A stretch of DNA of 64,000 nucleotides from Anaerozeibacter sp031551775 (GTDB lineage: Bacteria; Bacillota; Clostridia; Christensenellales; Aristaeellaceae): positions 1-64,000 of the forward strand of contig JAVBND010000046.1 of NCBI GenBank assembly GCA_031551775.1, read 5' to 3'. A program made the position numbers and the translations under genes. Positions 57,330-64,000 of this stretch are shown piece by piece (the first letter of the stretch is position 1; each line of letters starts with the position of its first letter). The notes below the pieces were generated by a model. The model saw nothing but the letters and a program-made list of their open reading frames with translations. It was not told the origin of the DNA and ran no database searches.

Positions 57330-58453
57330 TCCGGCTTACACCCCTCTGCGTTCGTATAATTGAGCGGTTGTAACTCCCCGGGCACGAAAAGCCCGTCTTT
57401 TTGCACCAGTTCGCCGTCGAACCAGACCTCTCCGCCGCCGTGCTCGCGCGTTAGGATGGCGACCATGTCCCAATGGATTGCGCTGCGGTTGCCGTTGTCG
57501 GTCAAATCCAGCGCGTGTCCAAGCGCCAGGTGAATGCTGCCCCAAATCTTCTCATCAAAGAGCGTAAGCCCGATGGGCTTTGTCAACTCGGGGTTTAAGC
57601 CAAACGCGAACTCCCCAACGCGGCGCGCGCCCTCGTCGGTATCGAGGATCTTACCCAACCGCGCGGCGTGATTGGCGTCGGCTTGCGCCACACGCCCATG
57701 CTCAAAGCGCAGCGTCACCTGTTCAAAGCGCACGCCCTGCTGATTGGATGGTATGTTGAACGCGATGGTGCCCTCCACCGAATCCAGCACCGGCGCGGTG
57801 TAGACCTCGCCGTCCGGAATGTTGCGTTCGCCCGCGCTGACCTCAACAGGGATATCCTTGATGGAAAAGCTCAGGTCGGTGCCCGGACGAACGATGCGCA
57901 CGCGATCGGTGCGCCGCATCCGCCGCTGAAGGGCGAGCATGGCTTCACGGAGTCTACGGTAGTCAAGGGTACACACACGAAAATAGTAATCCTCAAACTG
58001 GCTCAAGGACATGCCCGCGCAATAAGCGTAGAAGGGCGTAGGGTAAATCGCCACGCACCACTTGACCCGCCCTTCCCGAACTTTTGCGTTGGCGCGCTGA
58101 TCGGCCTTGGCGCGGATGGCCAGGTGCTCGGCCGGCGCCTCGGACAGCTCCATCGGATTTTCCGTGGTGCCCACGCTGATCATGGCGTCCATCTTCGCGA
58201 TGCGCGTTTTTTCATAGTCCGCCTCGGTCTCGGCGGACGCCTCACTGAGCCCCAGCAGCAGCTCCTTGCGCAGCGTGGGAATCGAGATGTCCAGGTGCGG
58301 ATAGCCGCCAACCCGGTAGGCCGCGCGGACCAGCTCAACGACCAGCGGCTGTTCCTCGGACGTAGCGCGGATCAGCAGGTGCTCCCCAGCCTTGAGTGAT
58401 ACCGAATCTTCCACCAGCCGTTTGGCAAGCATCACAAGGCGTTCATCGCGCAT
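57326..58453 (-). CDS. M29-family aminopeptidase
   Basis: A 375-residue cytoplasmic metallo-aminopeptidase (AmpS/PepS, thermophilic M29 type). The family block NIPDGEVYTAPV (E216) and the later metal ligands in LALGHAL and IHWDMV (H327, D329) are present; the N-terminal domain starts RLVMLAKRLVEDSVSLKAGEHLLI. ATG 58453 with GGAGGAAA upstream; the longer upstream frame crosses the hairpin 58474-58499 and is rejected. Lying directly downstream of oppA, it probably degrades imported peptides. Confidence 0.92.
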   Translation of the reverse strand: MRDERLVMLAKRLVEDSVSLKAGEHLLIRATSEEQPLVVELVRAAYRVGGYPHLDISIPTLRKELLLGLSEASAETEADYEKTRIAKMDAMISVGTTENPMELSEAPAEHLAIRAKADQRANAKVREGRVKWCVAIYPTPFYAYCAGMSLSQFEDYYFRVCTLDYRRLREAMLALQRRMRRTDRVRIVRPGTDLSFSIKDIPVEVSAGERNIPDGEVYTAPVLDSVEGTIAFNIPSNQQGVRFEQVTLRFEHGRVAQADANHAARLGKILDTDEGARRVGEFAFGLNPELTKPIGLTLFDEKIWGSIHLALGHALDLTDNGNRSAIHWDMVAILTREHGGGEVWFDGELVQKDGLFVPGELQPLNYTNAEGCKPE

Positions 58454-58473
58454 GGTTCTTTCCTCCGTCAGAA

Positions 58474-58499
58474 GGGGGGCACGATCGGCCATGCCCCCC
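58474..58499 (-). promoter_or_regulatory. Intergenic stem-loop after oppA
   Basis: GGGGGGCA (58474-58481) and TGCCCCCC (58492-58499) form an 8-bp stem with a 10-nt loop, 12 bp after the oppA stop (minus strand). There is no U-tract, so transcript stabilisation or partial attenuation is more likely than full termination. Confidence 0.7.
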
Positions 58500-58511
58500 G
58501 CGATCTGGTTT

Positions 58512-60113
58512 TTATTTCTGGATGTCGGCGCGCGAGATGTACAGCGTGCCGCTGGTGGAGATGTACCAATCACTGACCCAGTCCTGCATCATGATCGAGC
58601 CCGACGGGAACGCGAGGGGCACGATGGGGCTTTCCTCCATCAAAATGTGCTCGGCTTCGACCATTTGCTCAAGCGCCACGGCCTCATCGGTTTCCGAGCG
58701 CGCGGCGCCAATCAGCTCGTCGTACTTGTCGTTGGCCCAGCCGGTGCAGTTGTCGTAGGCGGTGCCGGTGAACAGCTCCAGGAAGGTCATCGGGTGCACA
58801 TAGTCGCCGCCCCAGCCGCCAAAGGCGATGTCGTACTCGCCGCTTACCATCATGGGGAAATTGAGTTTGTCGTCCACCGGTTTGATCTCCGTGTTGATGT
58901 TCAGGTTGGTTTTCAGCATCTGCTGCACGATCTCGGCAGCCTTGACGCTCGACTGGGCGCAGTGCAGGCGGTAGGTGGGCAGGCCCGCCCCGTCCGGATA
59001 TCCGGCTTCGGCAAGCAGCGCCTTGGCGGCGTCGATCTGCGCGGTTGCGTGAAGCCCGTTGTCGCCGGAAGTCGCGCGGAATTCTTTGCCGTCAAGGATC
59101 AATCCGCCGGGCACGCTGCCCAGCGCCGGCAGGGAGGCTACACTCCCCATGCCGTCGAGGTACCCCTGACGGTCAAAGGCGAGGTTGATCGCGCGGCGCA
59201 CCTTGGCGTCGTCGAGCCCCTTGGTGGCGACGTTCAGCCTGAGGAAGTTAAACGAAAGGCGGTTGTACATGAACAGGCGTTCGTCGGTGGTCATGATGTT
59301 GACCAGTTCAGTCGGCGGAACGCTCGCGATGCCGTCCACATCGCCCGCCTCAAACGCGGCGTAGGCGGTGTTCTTGTCGGTGATGAAGGAGAAGCGCAAG
59401 CCGTCCAGCTTGACGTTGGCGGCGTCCCAGTAGTTCTCGTTCTTGACCGCTGTGATATAGGAGCCGATCTTGTATTCGGTGAAGCGGAACGGCCCGTTGC
59501 TGATGAAGGTATCGGGGCTGAAGCACCACTTTTCCGGGTCCTTCTCCACCATATCCTGCCTGACAGGCAGCCAGCAGCCCTGCAGCAGCGCTTGCAGGAA
59601 GTAGGCGGCCGGGCCGTTCAGCGTAACCACAAGCGTTTTGTCGTCGGTGGCTTTCACGCCGACATCCGAAGCCGGGACCTCGCCCTTGGCGAACGCGGAG
59701 CCGTTCTTCAGGAACATCTCCACGAACCAGCTATAGGTTGATGCGGTCTCGGGCGTCAGCACGCGCAGCCACGCATACTCGAAATCTTTTGCGGTGAGCG
59801 GCGCGCCGTCCGACCACTGAAGGCCCTCACGCAGGTGAAATGTGTACTCGGTCTTGTCCTCGCTCACATCCCAGCTCTCGGCCGCGCCGGGCACGATGTT
59901 GCCTTCGGCGTCGGAAGTGACCAGTCCCTCAAACAGCGCCGCATAGATGGTGGACTGCACATCCCCCTGGGAGATGCCCGGGTCGATTCCCGGCGGTTCG
60001 TCGGTAAAGCCCCAATGGAATGTCTTGGCGGGCGCGGCGGCGCTCGCCAAGGTCACAGGCAGCGCGCTCAGGATCAGCAGGGCGCAGAGCAGCATAATGA
60101 GGATCCTCTTCAT
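58512..60113 (-). CDS. oppA: Oligopeptide ABC transporter substrate-binding protein
   Basis: A 533-residue SBP_bac_5 protein. The signal peptide MKRILIMLLCALLILSALPVTLASA has no lipobox. The mature domain has FHWGFTDEPPGIDPGISQGDVQ, the family motif LQWSDGAPLTAKDFEYAWLRVLTPETAS and VRRAINLAFDR. SD AAAGGAG before the ATG. Positioned after oppF, which is the OppBCDFA gene order of Bacillota. It captures oligopeptides for the permease encoded upstream. Confidence 0.93.
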   Translation of the reverse strand: MKRILIMLLCALLILSALPVTLASAAAPAKTFHWGFTDEPPGIDPGISQGDVQSTIYAALFEGLVTSDAEGNIVPGAAESWDVSEDKTEYTFHLREGLQWSDGAPLTAKDFEYAWLRVLTPETASTYSWFVEMFLKNGSAFAKGEVPASDVGVKATDDKTLVVTLNGPAAYFLQALLQGCWLPVRQDMVEKDPEKWCFSPDTFISNGPFRFTEYKIGSYITAVKNENYWDAANVKLDGLRFSFITDKNTAYAAFEAGDVDGIASVPPTELVNIMTTDERLFMYNRLSFNFLRLNVATKGLDDAKVRRAINLAFDRQGYLDGMGSVASLPALGSVPGGLILDGKEFRATSGDNGLHATAQIDAAKALLAEAGYPDGAGLPTYRLHCAQSSVKAAEIVQQMLKTNLNINTEIKPVDDKLNFPMMVSGEYDIAFGGWGGDYVHPMTFLELFTGTAYDNCTGWANDKYDELIGAARSETDEAVALEQMVEAEHILMEESPIVPLAFPSGSIMMQDWVSDWYISTSGTLYISRADIQK

Positions 60114-60181
60114 GGTCGTATGTCTCCTTTACTATTTTTTCAACTCCAGGGCCATCCCTGAAGGCGAAAATTCCCGTGGGT

Positions 60182-61153
60182 TCATTCAAACAGGTGGCAG
60201 GCCACGAAATGGCCGCTTCCAACGTCTTTCAACGCGGGCGGCTCTTCCCTGCAGCGCGCCATGCAATTGGGACAGCGCGTGTGGAAGCGGCAGCCGGACG
60301 GCGGGTTTATGGGGCTTGGTATCTCCCCCTCCATCGCCGCGTCACGCTTGAGCGCGGCACGGTCCGGGTCGGCCAGCGGAATGGCGTTCATCAGTCCTTG
60401 CGTGTATGGGTGCAGCGGGTGCTTGTACACCTCTTCGCTCCCGCCCATCTCCGCCATCTGCCCCAGGTACATCACGCCCATGCGCCCCGAGATGTGCTTG
60501 ACCATCGCCAGATCGTGCGCAATGAAAAGATAGGTCAGTCCCAGCGTGTCCTGCAGGTCTCTGAGCATGTTCACAATCTGCGCCTGAATGGATACGTCCA
60601 GCGCGGAGATCGGCTCGTCGCACAGCACCAGCTCGGGGTCTGTGATCAGCGCGCGGGCGATGCCGATCCTCTGGCGTTGTCCGCCCGAGAACTCGTGCGG
60701 GTACTTGGCCAGATGCGCGCGCGACAGCCCGACGCGTTCAATCCACATGCGGGCGCGCTCCTGTATCTCGGCGCGCGCGCAGCCGCCGGCCGCGACCAGC
60801 GGCTCCCCGATGATGCGCTCGACGTTCATGCGCGGGTCAAGCGAGGCGTAGGGGTCCTGAAAAATCATCTGCATGCGGGGGCGGATGGGCGCCAGACGCT
60901 TCTCGTCCAGTTGCGCGATGTCCAGGCCGCCCAGCACAATCCTGCCCGCCGTCGGTTTGTACAACCTGATCATCGTGCGCGCCACGGTGGATTTGCCGCA
61001 ACCGCTCTCGCCCACGAGCCCGAAGGTCTCTCCCTTGTCGATGGCAAAGGAAACACCGTCCACCGCCTTGACGACGGTCAGGTTGCGCAGCAGATTGCTG
61101 CCGGAGACAAAGTGCTTCTTCAGCCCTTCAACGCGGACCAGCTCGGCGCTCAT
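60182..61153 (-). CDS. oppF: Oligopeptide ABC transporter ATP-binding protein OppF
   Basis: A 323-residue ABC ATPase with Walker A GESGCGKST, signature FSGGQRQRIGIARALI and Walker B ELVLCDEPISALD. The oligo_HPY C-terminal domain contains the FeS-like Cys cluster seen in Opp/Dpp ATPases (CRFHTRCPNC...C). ATG 61153 overlaps oppD (ATGA) with GGAGG upstream. The GSNLLRNLTVVKAVDGVSF N-terminus marks the OppF/DppF branch. Confidence 0.94.
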   Translation of the reverse strand: MSAELVRVEGLKKHFVSGSNLLRNLTVVKAVDGVSFAIDKGETFGLVGESGCGKSTVARTMIRLYKPTAGRIVLGGLDIAQLDEKRLAPIRPRMQMIFQDPYASLDPRMNVERIIGEPLVAAGGCARAEIQERARMWIERVGLSRAHLAKYPHEFSGGQRQRIGIARALITDPELVLCDEPISALDVSIQAQIVNMLRDLQDTLGLTYLFIAHDLAMVKHISGRMGVMYLGQMAEMGGSEEVYKHPLHPYTQGLMNAIPLADPDRAALKRDAAMEGEIPSPINPPSGCRFHTRCPNCMARCREEPPALKDVGSGHFVACHLFE

Positions 61154-62154
61154 TGGGTTGCCTCCTCTCCTTGGGCGCATTCGGGATGATGCAGCCAGCA
61201 TGCCGCGGTATGGCTGGACGAGAGCCGGTACACGGGCGGCGCCTCGTCGGCGCATACGCGCATGGCGCGCCTGCAGCGGTCGGCAAACGGGCAGCCCGCG
61301 GGCGGCGTAAGCAGGCTGGGCGGCGAGCCGGGGATGGAAAACAACTTCTCCCCCACGCGCTCGACGCTCGGCAGCGACGCCTTCAGGCCCTGGGTGTAGG
61401 GATGCGCCGTCTGATAGAATATATCGCGCACGCTGCCCTGCTCCATCATCTGTCCGCCGTACATCACAGCCACGCGCTGGCAGGTCTCCGCCACCACGCC
61501 CAGGTCGTGCGTGATCAGCAGGATGGAAGACCCGGTTTCATCACGCAGGTTCTTGATCAGGCGCAGGATCTGGTTCTGAATGGTCACGTCAAGCGCCGTG
61601 GTCGGCTCGTCCGCGATCAGCAAGCGCGGCTTCATCGACAGCGCGATGGCCAGCATCAGCCGCTGGCGCATGCCGCCCGACATTTCAAACGGATAGGCAT
61701 GCATGCGCTTTTCCGGCTCGGGAATCTTCACCATGGCCAGCAGCTCCACGGCGCGGCGCTTCGCCTCGCGCATGGGGGTATGGGTGAACGCGCGGATGCG
61801 CTCGGTAATCTGCGTGCCCACGCGGATGGTGGGATTGAGCGAGGTCATCGGATCTTGGAAGACCATGGCGATGCCGCTGTTGCGCACGCGGCGCATCTGC
61901 TTCTCAGGCAGCGCCAGCACGTCCCGTCCGTCAAAGTACACCTCGCCGCGCGTGACCTTGCCGTTGTCTGAAAGCAGCCGCGCCGCCGAGAGCGCGGTCA
62001 CGCTCTTGCCGGAACCCGATTCGCCCACCACGCCCACAATCTCGGCCTGATTCACCTGTAGGTCCACGCCGCGCACGGCCTGTACCTCGCCCATGAATGT
62101 GAAGAAGGAGGTGTGCAGGCCCCGAATGTCAAGAACCGGTGTCGCTGATGCCAT
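61150..62154 (-). CDS. oppD: Oligopeptide ABC transporter ATP-binding protein OppD
   Basis: A 334-residue ABC ATPase with Walker A GESGSGKSV, signature MSGGMRQRLMLAIAL and Walker B LLIADEPTTALD, plus the oligo_HPY C-terminus with its Cys motif (CPFADRCRRAMRVC). The TSFFTFMGEVQAVRGVDL start is typical of OppD. SD AAGGAGG before the ATG. Forms the heterodimeric motor with OppF. Confidence 0.94.
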   Translation of the reverse strand: MASATPVLDIRGLHTSFFTFMGEVQAVRGVDLQVNQAEIVGVVGESGSGKSVTALSAARLLSDNGKVTRGEVYFDGRDVLALPEKQMRRVRNSGIAMVFQDPMTSLNPTIRVGTQITERIRAFTHTPMREAKRRAVELLAMVKIPEPEKRMHAYPFEMSGGMRQRLMLAIALSMKPRLLIADEPTTALDVTIQNQILRLIKNLRDETGSSILLITHDLGVVAETCQRVAVMYGGQMMEQGSVRDIFYQTAHPYTQGLKASLPSVERVGEKLFSIPGSPPSLLTPPAGCPFADRCRRAMRVCADEAPPVYRLSSSHTAACWLHHPECAQGEEATQ

Positions 62155-62169
62155 CGTGTCCGCCTCCTT

Positions 62170-63315
62170 CTACATCTTGAGTTTCGGGTCTAGCGCGTCG
62201 CGCAGCCCATCCCCGATAAAATTGAACGCAAACATGGTCAAGCTGATGGCAATGGACGGCAGCAGGATCTGATAAGGCGCGGAGCGGATCGCGCCGATGC
62301 CGTCATTGCTCAAAATGCCCCAGGACGGCATGGGCGGCGCGACGCCAAGCCCGATGAAGCTCATAAACGCCTCGGTGGCAATGGCGCCGGGAATCGACAG
62401 CGTGGCCGACACGATCACCGGACCAATGCAGTTGGGCAGCAGATGCCTGACGATGATTGAGAACGGCTTGACCCCCGCCGTACGCGCGGCCAGCACGAAC
62501 TCTTGCTCCTTGAGCGAGAGCACCTGTGCCCGCACGAGCCTGGCCATGCCCAACCAGGACGTGGCGGCCATCGCAATCAGTATGTTGTAGACGCCCTGGC
62601 CAAAGTAAACCATCAGCAAGATCACGTAGATCGTGGAGGGAATCGCCATCAGGATCTCCACTACGCGCATCATCAGCGCGTCCACATTGCCCCCGTAATA
62701 GCCCGATATCCCGCCGTACAATATGCCGATCGCCAACGTAAAGAACGACGTGACGAACGCCACCATCAGTGAGATGCGTCCGCCATACAGCAGGCGCGTC
62801 AGGATGTCGCGTCCCACCGAGTCGGTGCCCAGCAAGTAGTTCTTGTTCCACTGGACGCTGCGGCCGGGCAGCTCCTGCCCCGCCGCGTCCAAAAATTTCA
62901 CGCCGCCCGAAAACGTCAGCGTATACGGCTGCCCATCGATCTCGTACTCATACCGCTTATCCATGAGCAGCTTGCTGGTCGGCTCAATGGCCGCTGCGAC
63001 CATCCCGTTCTCATCGACGCGGAACACGCGCAACTCCGGGTGGATGTAGAAGCGCGCGCCGTCCTGCGCGGTCAGAATCTCGATGCGGGGCGGCATGTTG
63101 CGCAGATTGAGCTGCTGTGCGTCGTATGTCTTGCCGGTCAGCGACGGTCCAATCCACGCCGACAGTACGATCAACACGATCACAATCAACGAACCCACGG
63201 CCAACTTGTTGGCCCGGAAGCGGCGCAGTACGTCTTGAATGTAGGGCAGACCTGCCTGCGTGCTCTCCATGCGGCGCTCCGTGAGCGGAAGCGGGCTAAA
63301 GTCCTTCGCGTTCAT
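62170..63315 (-). CDS. oppC: Oligopeptide ABC transporter permease OppC
   Basis: A 381-residue BPD_transp_1 permease. TM1 lies near residues 40-60; a large extracytoplasmic insert follows (about 62-165), longer than in most OppC proteins, then the core with NYLLGTDSVGRDILTRLLYGGRISL and the EAA loop ARTAGVKPFSIIVRHLLPN. ATG 63315 with GAGGAGGAAG upstream. It pairs with OppB at 63330. Confidence 0.92.
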   Translation of the reverse strand: MNAKDFSPLPLTERRMESTQAGLPYIQDVLRRFRANKLAVGSLIVIVLIVLSAWIGPSLTGKTYDAQQLNLRNMPPRIEILTAQDGARFYIHPELRVFRVDENGMVAAAIEPTSKLLMDKRYEYEIDGQPYTLTFSGGVKFLDAAGQELPGRSVQWNKNYLLGTDSVGRDILTRLLYGGRISLMVAFVTSFFTLAIGILYGGISGYYGGNVDALMMRVVEILMAIPSTIYVILLMVYFGQGVYNILIAMAATSWLGMARLVRAQVLSLKEQEFVLAARTAGVKPFSIIVRHLLPNCIGPVIVSATLSIPGAIATEAFMSFIGLGVAPPMPSWGILSNDGIGAIRSAPYQILLPSIAISLTMFAFNFIGDGLRDALDPKLKM

Positions 63316-63329
63316 GGCCCTTCCTCCTC

Positions 63330-64000
63330 TCACTTTTCGTGCAGCTTGATGCGCGGATCGATCACCACATACAGCACATCGATCAGGAACGACGCCACCA
63401 CCATGATCGCGGAAGACAAAATCGTGAGGCCCATGACAGTGGTGTAGTCCCGATTGCTGATGGAATCCACAAAGTAGCGCCCAAGACCCGGTATCGCGAA
63501 GATCTTCTCAATGACAAACGTGCCGGTCAAAAGCGCCGCGAACGTCATGCCAAGTGAGGTCACCACGGGGATCAGTGAATTTCTCAGCACATGCACGCTC
63601 AGGATCCGGCCCGGCGACAGCCCCTTCGACTTGGCGGTGCGCACATAGTCTTGTGAAAGCGTGTCCAGCATGCTCGAGCGCGTGAGCCGGGCAGTGCCGC
63701 ACACCGAGCCGACCGCGAGACAAATCACCGGCAGCACATAACCCGCCCAGGTTTCGTTGCCGAAGGTGGGCAGCCAGCGCAGCTGCACAGAGAAAAAATA
63801 CAGCAGGAACGTGGCCAGCACAAACCCCGGCACGATGATGCCCACCGTGGACACCACCATGATCACGCGGTCGGTGGGGCGGTTTCTCTTAAGCGCCGCG
63901 AGAATCCCCAACGGGACGCCCACGATCACAATCAGCAGCGTGGCCCATACCCCGATGATTGCGGACGGAGGCCAGCCCACCTGAATCATATCGTTGATGG
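63330..64000 (-). CDS. oppB: Oligopeptide ABC transporter permease OppB (5' end beyond window)
   Basis: Partial: the frame is open to the right edge (reads IND before MIQVGW), so about the last 223 residues are seen and the true start lies outside. It has the BPD_transp_1 core with TM helices and the EAA loop YVRTAKSKGLSPGRILSVHVLRNSLIPVVTSLG, and ends with DVLYVVIDPRIKLHEK, a typical OppB/DppB C-terminus. It starts the visible part of the Opp operon. Confidence 0.9.
   Translation of the reverse strand, partial: INDMIQVGWPPSAIIGVWATLLIVIVGVPLGILAALKRNRPTDRVIMVVSTVGIIVPGFVLATFLLYFFSVQLRWLPTFGNETWAGYVLPVICLAVGSVCGTARLTRSSMLDTLSQDYVRTAKSKGLSPGRILSVHVLRNSLIPVVTSLGMTFAALLTGTFVIEKIFAIPGLGRYFVDSISNRDYTTVMGLTILSSAIMVVASFLIDVLYVVIDPRIKLHEK

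Noticed and set aside
58392..59741. 449-codon plus-strand open frame opposite oppA
   Set aside because: Antisense to a full-length binding protein with signal peptide and SD; no recognisable domain.

Overview
The window looks like chromosomal DNA from a G+C-rich member of the Bacillota (Clostridia grade, possibly a Christensenellales-like gut or anaerobic lineage). Evidence: HPr kinase/phosphorylase next to a ROK glucokinase, a SigB/SigF/SigG-type sigma factor behind a small RsbW-like gene, a SmtB/CadC-type metal sensor, ferredoxin-dependent indolepyruvate oxidoreductase, DUF421/YetF with DUF4363, strong SD sequences, near-consensus sigma-A promoters, and dense GTGA/ATGA start-stop overlaps. 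I found no rRNA, tRNA, CRISPR array, insertion sequence, phage gene or origin. The species assignment is inference.

Layout. 1-867: broken AraC-type regulator. 5368-960 (minus): HAD phosphatase, hprK, ROK glucokinase, secreted peptidoglycan-binding protein. 5523-6689: MFS transporter. 6800-11744: paaK-iorA-iorB-paaK, an aromatic 2-oxoacid/aryl-CoA module, followed from its own promoter by an ACT-domain protein, alr, 5-formyl-THF cyclo-ligase and a membrane protein. 14746-16453: rsmD, coaD and a coiled-coil protein. 16461-16881: a non-coding block of consecutive hairpins with a 73-bp tandem repeat. 16938-19003: araD, a PHP phosphoesterase and a DUF2148 ferredoxin-like protein. 21547-19071 (minus): metal sensor, HMA chaperone and Zn/Cd P-type ATPase under a promoter overlapped by a SmtB-like operator. 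22823-21690 (minus): a pentameric ligand-gated channel-like protein. 23063-27812: BMP-type nucleoside ABC transporter. 29927-27886 (minus): membrane protein, WYL regulator and zinc-ribbon protein.

30031-33974 holds a nadD-yqeK fusion, rsfS, an anti-sigma-like gene, the sigma factor, proC and rnhA. 34719-34027 is a glycosyltransferase. 34812-35616 is a possible 30-codon ORF and an SH3b lipoprotein. 44899-36470 (minus) runs polA, coaE, lytic transglycosylase, family-5 solute-binding lipoprotein, Gfo/Idh oxidoreductase and heparinase-like protein, followed by a class II aldolase gene (36409-35693). Plus-strand topB and its small membrane partner start back-to-back with polA. 47704-49578 carries a zinc-ribbon protein divergent from yetF-DUF4363. 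53413-49586 (minus) is a ribose-type ABC operon whose promoter overlaps that of the divergent murG. From the right edge to 54925 (minus) is an Opp peptide transporter operon with an M29 aminopeptidase, a DHDPS-family lyase and an aldehyde dehydrogenase.

The genes combine carbon-regulation housekeeping, uptake and fermentation of peptides, amino acids, nucleosides and sugars, metal homeostasis, and cell-wall or envelope functions. The least explained items are the channel-like protein, the hairpin block, the repeated pattern of a strong hairpin directly after solute-binding-protein genes, the extended ribose permease, and the sigma factor with a degenerate partner.
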